Assembly: GCA_949752745.1 (NCBI GenBank)
Contig: OX457025.1
Span: forward strand, 99,621,587 to 99,685,586
DNA: 64,000 bases
Source of the DNA: Protula sp. h YS-2021
Lineage: Eukaryota > Annelida > Polychaeta > Sabellida > Serpulidae
Direction: 5' to 3'
Below the pieces are notes generated by a model. It made no database searches. It saw only the letters and a program-made list of their open reading frames with translations, and was not told the origin of the DNA. A program made the position numbers and the translations under genes. Positions within the stretch are counted from its first letter, which is position 1. The number at the start of each line of letters is the position of its first letter. Of the stretch, positions 12,286 through 23,519 are shown piece after piece.

Positions 12286-12559
12286 TTTATAGCCGAGAGC
12301 GAGGATGATTCAAACAAACCATTCAAACATGTGCTCAGAGCAGACGAACAAACATACAGCCCATGACGCCATGAGACTTGTCTGCTGAAGGTACAGACAG
12401 CATATATTTCTACAGGTTCGCCGACCAAAATAAATCAGTTTTCTTTTGTATTTGTTTATACTACAAAGGGCTAATTAACGTTGCCATCTTGCATAAATAA
12501 AGCATCACGTTACTCATTTAGCGCACGCACATATGCGCGTGAAGCATGAATGGTATTTA

Positions 12560-13140
12560 TCTCACAGCGCGGACATGCGCCGAGTGCCAACGCATTGCCC
12601 ATGAGCGCCCCTCCCCTCCCTCCCCCCCATCCTCCCCCCACCCTCACCACTCCCCACGAGACCTGTAACAATATGGCCGCAGTCTGCTCGGCTTATGGCA
12701 CGGTGCGCCCCGGGGCACAGGAGATGGGGGGGGGGGAGGGGGGGAGGAATACATGAGACTTCACGGCAGATGGCGCCCGCGCTCCTTCACGCATCTCATT
12801 TCCATATCTGAGCCATTTTTCACAAAACAAGCGTACAGGTAACCTGAACCTTTAATAACAGCCCTGACCATTCACACAAACTCTTGTTTCTCAGCGGTCA
12901 CTGCATTAAAGTGAGAATACAGAATTTCACTGAATGAAGACACCCCCCCCCCCCCCCGCCTCTGCCACTTCCGACTCATTCAATGCTTGTAAATGCTCGT
13001 GGAAGGAGCACACTGTGATAATTAGAGCAGAGTATGAATGTGAGAACCCGAGGAGGGAAAGGATTTCGGTTTTGGAGGAAAAAGATGAAAAAAAACTACT
13101 CAATCGTACATTTTAGCGTTTACTTTCACGTAAACATTAT
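12560..13140. other. C- and G-run-rich stretch, no gene seen
   Basis: C-rich and G-rich runs (about 12605-12650, 12725-12745, 12942-12958) separate ordinary-looking sequence. No supported gene. Confidence 0.4.
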
Positions 13141-13554
13141 AGGATTTCAATATTTTGTGTGTGTTTTTTTTAAATAAAATACGGAACAGCCTAATGTAGA
13201 GTATGAACTTGTATGATGCTCTCTATGTATATCAATGACACTAGCATCGCGGGGAGGGGGGGTGGGGGGGAGGGAAGTGGGCCGAAAGTGCCTGATGTCG
13301 CCCGGGCCAAAACTACCTGAATGATCATTTCCTTGATATATTCCAATTTCACATAACAGGGTGTTTCTCCAAAGCAGGCACGATATTTTAAGATATTTCA
13401 GCAGCAGCTTTGACAACAAGAAAGTATGCTTGAAGCGCCGATGGAACAGAGAGACACCTCCGGAAGACCTCGCTCCACAAGCCCCTGTGCTCACAATTAC
13501 AAGATAAATGGGTAGCGCACTAGTTTTTGTCTATGTAACGTGTCTCTTTCCACA

Positions 13555-13730
13555 CGATGGGCCTCGCTGTGGTCCCTCCCTTCACAACACACAGTAAAAC
13601 ATATCAGATTAGATGTTGACGGCGGGACGCAATGCTGTGGTCCCTCACAACACACAGTAAAATACATCAGATTAGATGTTGACTGCGAGACGCAATGCTG
13701 TGGTCCCTCCCTTCACAACACACGGTAACA
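13555..13730. repeat. About 70-bp tandem repeat (2.5 copies)
   Basis: The unit tggtccctcccttcacaaca-cacagtaaaacatatcagat-tagatgttgac-gcgggacgcaatgctg is repeated; one copy lacks the cccttc segment. Confidence 0.8.
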
Positions 13731-13799
13731 CAGATGAGGCGTCTGAAGCGCAACCTTCACGCGACAGGGTCAAGGTCAACCTGAGACAAAAAAAACGGG

Positions 13800-13940
13800 A
13801 CCCTTAGATGTCGATTACGAGACGTAATCTTAGGTCTGGATAAAGCCTTAGATGTTGACTGCAAGATGTAACCTCAGACCCCGGTAAAGCCTTAGATGTT
13901 GACTGCGAGGTGAAACCCCAGACCTCAGTGAAGCCAAGAT
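13800..13940. repeat. About 46-bp tandem repeat (3 copies)
   Basis: The unit ccttagatgttgactgcgag-atgtaacctcagacc-cggtaaag is present three times. It shares the tagatgttgac segment with the preceding array, so the two are probably related. Confidence 0.75.
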
Positions 13941-14159
13941 CTGTTCCAAGTTAAAACACCTATAAAAAATGCTACGATGAATTGATGAGGAGTTCACACA
14001 GCGCTGATCTCCGATCTCGATCGAGATAGATGCCCCCCTTTGAAACAAGATAAAGTTGTCACTTTGCAAGGAGGCTGCCTTAAAATTTGTGTGAAAGAAC
14101 ACAGGGGGAAAAAAAAGGAATATAAATTACCACAAATTTAAAGGCTTTCGAGGTGTGCG

Positions 14160-15260
14160 TGGCGAGTGCATGGGAAAAGAATGGAAACGACCTCAGCACG
14201 CTCTTTAATTAATATCTCGCTGTCCCACACAATGCCGCGTACGGCATATGTCACCGATTTGGCTAAAGGAGTGACTCGAGTCGCTTTGATGGCACACGGG
14301 GATTCATACTGTACACTTTTTTTAAGTTATTATTATGGCTTCTATTCATTCTCTCACTTTCGTTATTACTATCTGTTATTTAAAATAGGGGAGACTTAAT
14401 GAATTTCATTAGGGGCTCAAAGCATGCCCGTATCCGTTTCGTGATGCAATGAAAAAGCAGGCGGCCCTAAACATATGGGCCCGGTGATCGACAGCAGATG
14501 AAAAACAATTAAGCCTTGAAATAGAAACCGCGTTAACTATTTGACACTATTCTACCAATGTGTTATTAAGACTAATGAAATAACATTTTAATTAAAACTT
14601 TTTTTTTTGGAGGTGTTGGAGTGGCAAGTTTGAAATTCGTTTTCGTTTGTTGCGAGGGGAGGGGGATTTGGGAGAGGGCTGGACGGCATCATATGTTACC
14701 GCCATCTTGTGGTAGCATCTATAAATACATAAAGAAGAAAAAAAAAATAAAGAAATGAATGACCGGAGGCGTTCTTGCCGTGGCAGACTTGGCCTGAGGA
14801 TTTAGTTGTCACCACTGACGGACGCTAAAGCTCGTATCCAGAAACATCCCGCCGAAAAACCAGAACATCAGTCAGGATCACCCAAATTTTTCTGACCAAC
14901 ATGTTCTGTGACAACACTCCTGCCAGATTCAAGTTTTGCAAATTAGAATTGCACGAAATTTGACCAATTTCCTAAAACAAAAGGCAAAACATTATACAAT
15001 GGGAAGCCCTCAGAAAAATAATCGTAACATTTCAACTAAATTCTGTATACTTCGTTGGAATATTCACACTCGATGTGTTGATTTTAACTGCCCAAACTGG
15101 TATATTTTAGAATATGGTCCTTGTTGGAGCTACCTATCTGGAACCCTTTTATGAACATCTCAAAGCATTAGATTTTGATAACACGTCACAGATCACTAAT
15201 CTTGTGTCGTTTATAGTTTAAAAAATTCACAAACTTTAAATTTTCAGACGGAAACTTTTT
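14160..15260. other. Unannotated AT-rich stretch
   Basis: No gene recognised on either strand; open frames here are short and lack recognisable motifs. Confidence 0.4.
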
Positions 15261-15284
15261 CTCGCAAAGGATCAAACACTTTTT

Positions 15285-15375
15285 GTGGAGGAATATCTGA
15301 GGAACATTTTGTGGGATCTGAGGAACATCTTGTCGGATAGGAACACTCTACATCTGAGGAACATTTTGCAGTAGA
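15285..15375. repeat. Short repeat around ctgaggaacattttg
   Basis: The phrase atctgaggaacat(t/c)ttg-(t/c) recurs about four times at roughly 28-bp spacing. Confidence 0.6.
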
Positions 15376-15461
15376 AAGTTCTCGGACGAGAACACGCCAT
15401 TATTTAAAACAAGAACACATCAAGTTAATCCGAATTCACATGTGTTTTCGATATCGGCGAA

Positions 15462-15530
15462 TCGAGGCGCGATCGTCGCCATCGAGGCGCGATCGTCACC
15501 ATCGAGGCGCCATCGCCACCATCGAGGCGA
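15462..15530. repeat. 18-bp tandem repeat (4 copies)
   Basis: The unit atcgaggcgcgatcgtcacc is repeated with single substitutions. Confidence 0.8.
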
Positions 15531-15954
15531 TTAAGGAAAAATTCAGCTTCTATGAGTCCCTTTCTAAATCAGTTAGATCGAGTCACTTCTCGCTCAAAGC
15601 CAGACTCATACTGCCTAACTTTGCCTATAAAAACAAAATTCAGATTCCTCTATGCCTGTTACATTCTTATTTTATATGACAGAGTGTTAGATATGTGCTG
15701 GATTTTGCAAAATATGTTAAAATTTATTGTAAAAATCAATAATTGAGAACAATTTTTTGGCGACTCAGCGACTGCACTAATGAACCATGAATAGCACCCT
15801 ATTATTTAAATAAGAATTAAGATGTTGTTTATTTAACTGAGATCTGTCAAGCAGCAATAGCAACGGTCCTTTTGTTTACAAAATTTATCCATTTTTCTAG
15901 CCGCATGGCCAAATAAATGGAAGAATGTTGAAAAAAACTTAACAGGCTGTCCAG

Positions 15955-16248
15955 CATCCCCAGGAAATCTGACAGCAATCAGAGCATTCCCAGGAAATCC
16001 GACAGCAATCAGAGCATCCCCAGCAAATCTGACAGCAATCAGAGCATCCCCAGGAAATATGACAGCAATCAGAGCATCCCCAGCAAATCTGACAGCAATC
16101 AGAGCATCCCCAGGAAATATTACAGCAATCAGAGCATCCCCAGGAAATCTGACAGCAATCAGAGCATCCCAGGAAATCTGACAGCAATCAGAGCATCCCA
16201 GCAAATCTGACAGCAATCAGAGCATCCCCAGCAAATTTGACAGCAATC
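15955..16248. repeat. 30-bp minisatellite, left part (about 10 copies)
   Basis: The unit agcatccccaggaaatctga-cagcaatcag repeats with aggaaa/agcaaa variants. It is exactly 30 bp, so frames stay open (minus strand reads as ALIAVRFPGD repeats), but this is not evidence of a gene. The array is interrupted at 16248/16249 by a transposon and resumes at 18427. Confidence 0.9.
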
Positions 16249-18426
16249 CAGTGTTGCCACGCCCTTTTAAGCTAAAAGCAGGACGCTGTCCTGCAAAAAG
16301 CAGGACGATTTTTTCAAAAAAAAGCAGGACAAAAGCAGGACGTAATATCTTAGTTTAAAAAGTGACTTAACTCGATATAACCACGTATGGGCAGCGCTAG
16401 AACATGAAGGAAAACTGCATTTAATTCTGCAGTTCAAAAATTAAAACTTTACTAACAACTTTTATGACGACGGGAATGCAAAGGTCAAAAATAGTAAAAA
16501 TCGCAAACCATAGAAATTTCCTTGGTTTTTCGCCGAAAATTCGCCGATTTTTTGCCAATCACTAAACATTCATAGCCAGTTAGGTAATATTGATTACTAC
16601 CGTTACTTAAAATTTCAAGACAGTAATACTATTTTACTGGGGTTAGTTCAGAATTTATGGAATTTTGTTTTTTAGATTTTAGCCAAAATTTTCGCCAGTT
16701 TTTGGCCAATCACCAAAAATCGGACCAGCACAGGTAGGTAGGAAGGTCTGCAAATCTTACGAAAAATTTCAAGACTTGGAATATTTTCCTGGAGACCGTC
16801 AAGATTTTACCGAAAATTTGTTGGGTTTTCGCCAATTTTTGGCGAATCGCCAAAATAAGCAATAATACTTTCCTAGAAGTAGTTAAGATTTTAAGACAAA
16901 TTTCGTTTTTCGCCAATATTTTTGCCAATTTTTGCCAAATCGCCAAAAAAAAAGGTACAGCCAGGCAGGTGGTAACTCCTGCTACCTTCACTTTCAATTC
17001 CAACACAACAAGACTATTCTTCAGCACTTAATTAAGATTTTACTAAATTTTTGTTGCTTTTCGCCACAAGCTTCGCCAATGTTTGGTCAGTCACCAAGAA
17101 AGTAATACCCAGGTAGGCAGCACCTCCGGCTACCTTCACTTTAAATGTCAACACAGTAAGACTATTTTCCAGCAGTTAGTTGAGATTCTACTGAAGTTTT
17201 TTTATTTTTTTCGCCAAAATCTGCACCAACTTTTGGCCAATCACCAAAAAAGTAATAGCTAGGTAGGTAGTAATGCCTGGTACCTTTACTTTAAAGACAG
17301 TAAGATTACTTTAATGGAAATGGTTAAGACGGTACGAAAAAATTTGCCAATATTTTCGACAATTTTTGGCGAATCGCTAAAAAAAGTTACAGTCAGGTAG
17401 GTGGTAATTCCTGCTACCTTCACTATAAAATTCAAACACGGCAAGACTATTTTTCAACAGTTAGTAAAGATTTTACAGAAAATTTTCGTCGGTTATTGGC
17501 CAATCACCAAAAAAAAAGTAATAGCTAGGTAGTAGTAAAGCCTGCTAACTTATCCGAAACTTTCAAAACAGTAAGATTTATTTCCTAGAAGTAGTTAAGA
17601 CTTTATGAAAAAAAACTGTTTTTCGCTAATGTTTTCGCCAATCACCAAAAAAGTAATAGAAAGGTGGACACTTAGGCGCCCTACCTTCCACCAAAATTTC
17701 AAGACATTCAGGCTAGAATCCTAGGAGAATATACGATTTTTCAACTTAAAAGCGTTCATTCGCACATGCTTTCAACAACTTTTATAGCCCCTGCTTCTGA
17801 AAGAAGCTGCGGCTTAAAAAGAACAATAAAGAACGCTTGTAGAAAAAAGCACGTTTTGAGACAAAAAAAAAAAAAAAGAACGAATGGAAAATAAAGACTA
17901 CAAGGAGAGCAACATAAAATTGAACAGCACATCGTGATTGGCAAAACTGAAAATGTGTTCTTTTAGTGCAACGTCAGCGTTTGCGGCGGTTGTTCCATGT
18001 TTATTTAAAAACTTTAAGCCATGCCATTCACTATTACATTCTTATTATGGATCATAATAATTTTCATCAGCCAACAAACGAGTTTGTAAAATACCCAATT
18101 ACGATGTGCTGGTCAATTTGAATGTTCCTTGCCTTGTAAATCTTTAAAAAAGAACGATCCGGCAACCCTGCTAATAGTCACGTTCTGTACAAACACCGAA
18201 AAATCTAGGTAGAGGCGCCGAAGGCGCCAATAAAAACCTGATCTTGAACTAAATAATGAATTATTCGGTTATAAAAGCAGGAAAAAAGCTGAACGAGATT
18301 TCACAATTTTGCTAAAAGCAGGACAAAAGCAGGACATTTGCCCTTTTTAGCTCAAAAGCAGGACGTTTCCCAAAAATGCGAAAAAAGCAGGACATCTGCA
18401 AAAAGCAGGACGGTGTGGCAACACTG
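16249..18426. mobile_element. 2.2-kb non-autonomous DNA transposon inserted in a minisatellite
   Basis: Both ends are visible. The left end begins CAGTGTTGCCAC (16249-16260) and the right end finishes GTGGCAACACTG (18415-18426), a perfect 12-bp terminal inverted repeat. The 30-bp array is broken cleanly: left flank ends CAATC and right flank starts CAATC, a 5-bp target duplication. Both subterminal zones carry multiple direct copies of AAAAGCAGGAC (four plus one inverted on the left, about five on the right). The interior (about 16480-17720) is a degenerate array of roughly 150-170-bp units containing cgccaatttttggc, aagtaatagctaggtaggt and gctaccttcactt. I see no transposase. CAGTG-type ends are hAT-like and a 5-bp duplication would fit the hAT5 type, but the superfamily is not secure. 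Confidence 0.8.
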
Positions 18427-18497
18427 CAATCAGAGCATCCCAGAAAATCTGACAGCAATCAGAGCATTATCAGCAAATCTGACAGCAATCAGACTAG
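18427..18497. repeat. 30-bp minisatellite, right remnant
   Basis: Continuation of the same array as 15955-16248 (agcatcccagaaaatctga-cagcaatcag), about two copies, resuming directly after the transposon right end. Confidence 0.9.
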
Positions 18498-18544
18498 GCA
18501 AATACAGAGAGCGGCATTTAAAAAACCGTTTACTAATTGTTTGG

Positions 18545-18616
18545 GCCCCCCCCCCCAAAAAAAAAAAAAAAAACAAAAAAAAAACAAAAAAAAAAACAAA
18601 ACCAAAAAAAAAACAG
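18545..18616. repeat. C-run and A-rich low-complexity tract
   Basis: A C-run followed by interrupted A-runs (AAAAAC units). Lysine-rich frames here are spurious. Confidence 0.85.
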
Positions 18617-19867
18617 CAAGTAGCGACATCTACCGCCAACATTGAGTTTTCACGAAAATACTTCAGTCATTTCGGTTTAAAATGCTGAAATTTATACGGC
18701 ACCACTTTTTGAAAGAAAACCTTTGGGGAGAGTGAAACCCGATCTTACGGCGAGGTGTAAAATTAAAGTCACAAAGCTGACACAAAAATGGGCACAGCAT
18801 TGTGTGCGATAGCTAATTATGTTTTTTTTTTCACCGCAGCCCAAATTTTATTTTGCTGGGTGTTAATAAGTTGTGATATGATCTGGGCCTAAAAGGGTGT
18901 CCCGGGGAGGCCCCCACGTCACAGGACAGTGCTTCCCGCCCCGTTACCCACCACCATCGCTCCCCAATCAACCAATTAAAGCTTTTGCCCAGAGGAACGC
19001 ATTAGAGCCCATTTCACACACGGCCCTTCTCACCTCGCTGTATTCATGCGCGTAATCAGTGCCCCGCAACCAGTTTTTAAAGCCACAATTAGCCATGAGG
19101 AACAAAAAGAAAAAGAAAAAAAAAAAAACGAAACAGCCGATAAGGACACAGAACAACGTATGGGCACAGGTCATGTCGGGCGCGCATCCATTGTACGGGC
19201 TCGTACCGTGAGAATGACCGCCTGATTCAGCTCCCTCCCTCCCTCCCTCCCCCCCCCCACCTCCCACCCCTCCTCCCCGCGGCATGACACGTGTTTATGT
19301 TGGGGGACCTCAATGACAACAAAAGATCACCTCTGACCCCCCCCCCCCCATATGTACATCAAATACGGACACGAATCTCGATGACAGAGTTATGGTCGCA
19401 CGTGTAATTGCAAGGCGGACCAAAAAAAACTGTGACGCCAGGTCAGGAAGCCAGCCCGTAATGGTGCAAAAGGCTAAGGTTCAGTGCATCAAAGGGGGCG
19501 ACTTGCTGAAGCGCTACCCCCAATGTCCTCTACTCCAACGCCCTCTGTCTATTCAATATGTATGTACAAATTCCTTACTGGGGAAAACTTTTAACCATCT
19601 GAATTGGCACTAAATTTGCACCATGGGATATATGGGGACTGTGTAGGGGTGGGGGTGGGGGGGGGGGGGGGTTGAGAAAACAGCGTCCCGATAGCAAAAA
19701 AATGCACAGATACGCAAACAAACTAGATTATCGCCAACGCTATCCCCATGGTGAACAGGGGGGGGAGGAACAGTGCAGCTCTCACGCATGCGTACTACTT
19801 CACCAGTATGTCCCCAACCAGAGCTAACAGCGCCGTACGACATCAGTGCTCCAGTCTCAAATGTGAG

Positions 19868-19978
19868 CACTCTACGTCATCAGTGCTCCAGTCTCAAATG
19901 TGAGCACTGTACGTCATCAGTGCTCCAGTATCAAATGTGAGCACTGTATGACAGTGCTCCAGTCTCAAATGTGAGCGT
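19868..19978. repeat. 37-bp tandem repeat (about 3-4 copies)
   Basis: The unit gtgctccagtctcaaatgtg-agcactgtacgtcatca is repeated from about 19845, the last copy truncated. Confidence 0.8.
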
Positions 19979-20457
19979 TGTTTTCTCTGTCGCTTGGACA
20001 AAGAAGTAGGTGAATGCACAGAATCTAATTTTAACAACACCAATTCATCTAAATAACAACTCAATCTGTTTCCGAGTTATTCGACCAGCAAGGTTTGGTA
20101 CGCAATGACGTCATCCCGAACGACCGAGATCCATCTGTTTATTTCACCGCTGTAAAAACAAAATGCTACTCATATTTGGCAAAAATAACTCGATTTACGT
20201 AAAACAGAACCATGGACGAAAAGCGCTGCCGAAATCCAAATCATTCATGATAAGCTTTCGTAGATAACGGCTCGGCATTCTTCCTTTTCAAAACCAAGCC
20301 TAAGTTTTTGCTAGTATTTACTCAGCCCAGCTCAGACATACGCTCAGCTCTCCCCTCCCCCTCCTCTCCCCCACTCCCAACTTGCATACAATCCTTTCGG
20401 TAATTATTTTCCAACAATAGTTGACATTTCATTCCCAGGCTATCTCAAGCCGGAATG

Positions 20458-20762
20458 TCATCCGGCAGACCAGCATCGAGGCCTCAGCGGCCGCACCGGA
20501 GTGTCATCCGGAAGGCCGGCATCGAGGCCTCAGCGGCCACACCGGGCTGTCATCCGGGAGGCCGGCATCGAGACCTCAGCGGTCACACCGGAGTGTCATC
20601 CGAGAGGCCTCAGCGGCCACAACGGAGTCTCATCCGGGAGACCGGCATCGAGGCCTCAGCGGCCACACCGGAGTGTCATCCGGGAGACCGGCATCGAGGC
20701 CTCAGCGGCCACACCGGAGTGCCATCCGGGAGACCGGCATCGAGGCCTCAGCGGCCACATCG
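20458..20762. repeat. 46-bp GC-rich minisatellite (about 6.5 copies)
   Basis: The unit ggagtgtcatccgggagacc-ggcatcgaggcctcagcggc-cacacc is 46 bp; one copy is shortened. Because 46 is not a multiple of three, each frame cycles through all phases and all three plus frames remain open, giving three overlapping frames of about 100-135 codons. I reject these as genes. Confidence 0.9.
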
Positions 20763-20899
20763 TCCACTTTACTGAACCCATTCACATCTCATCTAACGCT
20801 TAAAATCCAATTAGCTAAGAACTGTTAAGAGGGAGGGGGGAGGGAGGGAGCGGGGGCATTGCGGCTTTGGCGACACTCACGGTCAACCAAACCCCCCCT

Positions 20900-23390
20900 C
20901 CCCCCACTCCCGCAGGTGCGCTGTCATACCCAACAGATGGTCACCAGGCAAAAAATGTGTAATTAAATTCTAGAGATTTGCGGTTTTTCATTTGAGTATA
21001 TTCATCCAGCATTTCATCTTAAGACGAATGGTGTAATCGACAAAAGGGGAAACGAATGAGACGTGCAAGAGGGGGTGGCGATTGAGCAGAGCTTCGCAGT
21101 GCTGCAGCTTTACTCATTATTTCTCTCCGCAGCTTTGGTGCGTCTTTACATCCCAATCTGTCAGCAGTTCCAATACAAACTGTAATAAGATACAGCATGC
21201 TTTTGTTTCTTTCAGTTCGACTTTGAGTGACATATTATTGATGTCACATCTAAATCTGGCTTGGCACTAACAGACGTTACAGCATGACGTTACTACGACA
21301 AACAGCTTTTGACAACATAAAAATCTGGACCCATATATTTTGGACCATGGCATTCCCTGTTTATAACTATTGGTTATGACGACATATCGGTTATAACGTC
21401 ATATCGGCTATACTGACGTAACGGCGGTTATAGTGGCATATCGGTTATAACTTATAACTTGGTCATGAGGACTTATTTTTTGTCAGTTCTAGTCAAAGTC
21501 TGTGATTCCAGTTGTATTTGTTGCATAATGCTTGTATTTAAAAAAAAATATCAGAGGGAATAACTTTGCTTCTTGGATTGGTAGCAGCACAACACTAACG
21601 GCAATTTCACAATTTTTACAATGGATAGAAGAGGCAGTTGTTTAGACTGCTCTCAAGCGAAAAACAAAAGCCAAAAATTCTATTTTGTTCCTTCTCCGCG
21701 TTTTCTAGAAACGTTGTTTGAATTCCCGGTTCTCCTCACTAGACATTGCCATCCCTTTAACATTCATTTTTACACACCATATTCCTGCACATATGGCGCG
21801 CTACGAGAAGTCATGAATTTGTCGCCGTAGGAAAGTTGTAACCAAGTCCAGATGTGTGAAATTCTCTCAGGCGCGACCTCTAGCTTTTACCAAGATCATG
21901 CCCTCGGGGATAGAGAGGAGAGAGAGAGAGGGAGAGGGGGGAGAGGTTACAACACAACAACCGCCAAATGAATTAATTACAGGCAAGAAGTTCCATAAAT
22001 ACGGCCACAACTGCTAGGTTACGACAACTTGCGCTGTCCCTTCCCTCACCCCTCTCCCTCCCCCCCCCCCCCACCCCGCGCCACAGCGAGCATGCGTATT
22101 GTGTTTGATCACAGGGCAGCAATTACTAGCACTGGAGTCCTACCCACACATTTAGCGTGCGGATTCATTACTGCCGTGAGCGGGCGTAATGACGGGTGGA
22201 CAGCGGGCGATAATAACAGACATTTAGCTGGTATAAAGTGCTAGCCACCACTTTGGTGACAGCCTGCCCGCACACTCAAAAGAAACATTCCCCATACCGC
22301 ACATCAGTTATGTATTATCAGCTTACGCCTGAGAAGGAATTATTAAATTTTAAGGGACTTTCTGTGACCCGATCCCTCCCGTCACGTATGTGAAATGTTC
22401 GACCCGAGGGTGTCAAATCACGGCGCTTTACTGCCATCAAACACATGTTAAGCACATTAAAATCTCCCCTGTAATCAAACGCTTCTCAAACAAATACATT
22501 TATCTTTATTCCTTCCTTCAGTCTTCAGTTCATGATTAATCTCTCTAAGTTTTAAGTCTACTTTGTGACAATTTTGCATTTTCAGTTCGGATTTCAAAGG
22601 TTTCCATATTTCCGCTTAAAAAAAACTTGTTGTGTTTCCAAGGATGCGCCTTTTCAAAATGTTTTCTAAAAGGTCTGATCAACGCACACCCTCTCACGTC
22701 TCCCTCCTTCTTCATGATTAATCCACGCCGTATCTAAGCATGGGGATAAATTTTGCAAACGCCCCACCCTGAAAAAACAACGCGTTCATGTTTTTCTTAA
22801 CTGCCATTTCCTTAGTACAATTACAGAGTGCGCCTCTCTGCATCGCAGCGCATTTCCTGCCACATATAGCATGGGGGGGGTGGGCGGAGGGGGCTGGCTA
22901 AAAACCGAGACCCCTTTTCCTCTGGTTTATGTCTTAAGACCGATTTCATTTCGCAATTTCCCAAATATTTCGTTGATTTTTTTTTCCTCACTGCAAAAAG
23001 AAGCAGTGACGTAATTGACCACGTGATCAGCATATGGGTGCCCTGAAGGCCGATTAGCATGTCATAATCTAATTCCGCCACAAGCAAAGCTGTGATGGCC
23101 ATGATTACTCCCATCACAAATTGTCTGGTCAGCGCGAACAATGAATTGCGATGTGTTTTCAATGAGCTTGCGCTGGACACGTCTTTCACCCAAATAGCTA
23201 TTTCATGAGACACTTTTAGTGGGCCGCCCGACATGTGCATTCAGAGGACTCGTCAGGCACCTGAAGGGTTTTAGATTCTTCTCTAAATTTAATACAATAT
23301 TTTATAACGTGTGCGCACGTTCTCAAATTAAAATCAAATTTCAATGCGAATGCAATGCGATGGCGTGCTGCTGTTTTTAGCAGGTTGATT
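20900..23390. other. Unannotated stretch
   Basis: No gene recognised. Contains short ggttataacg/catatcgg repeats (21365-21460), a GA-rich tract (21915-21945), a C-rich tract (22045-22075) and G-rich runs near 22872-22892. Confidence 0.35.
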
Positions 23391-23397
23391 TACTCCG

Positions 23398-23498
23398 CGG
23401 TGTGACGGTGTGATGGTGACGGCGTGGCAGTAACTGTGAGATGGTGACGGTGTGGCAGTGACCGTAAAATGGTGACGGTGTTGAAGTGACTGTGCCAC
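23398..23498. repeat. Short repeat gatggtgacggtgtggcagtga
   Basis: About three to four degenerate copies of a roughly 30-bp unit. Confidence 0.6.
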
Positions 23499-23519
23499 GA
23501 TATCTGGGTGCCGGCCTAA

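Noticed and set aside
15833..16216. Minus-strand repeat protein (ALIAVRFPGD units)
   Set aside because: Produced by a 30-bp non-coding minisatellite; no start context or domain, and the array is interrupted by a transposon.
15955..16248. CRISPR-like regular array
   Set aside because: Units are contiguous with no unique spacers, and the genome is clearly eukaryotic.
20421..20828. Three overlapping plus-strand open frames of 100-135 codons
   Set aside because: They are the three phases of a 46-bp minisatellite; all frames are open for that reason.
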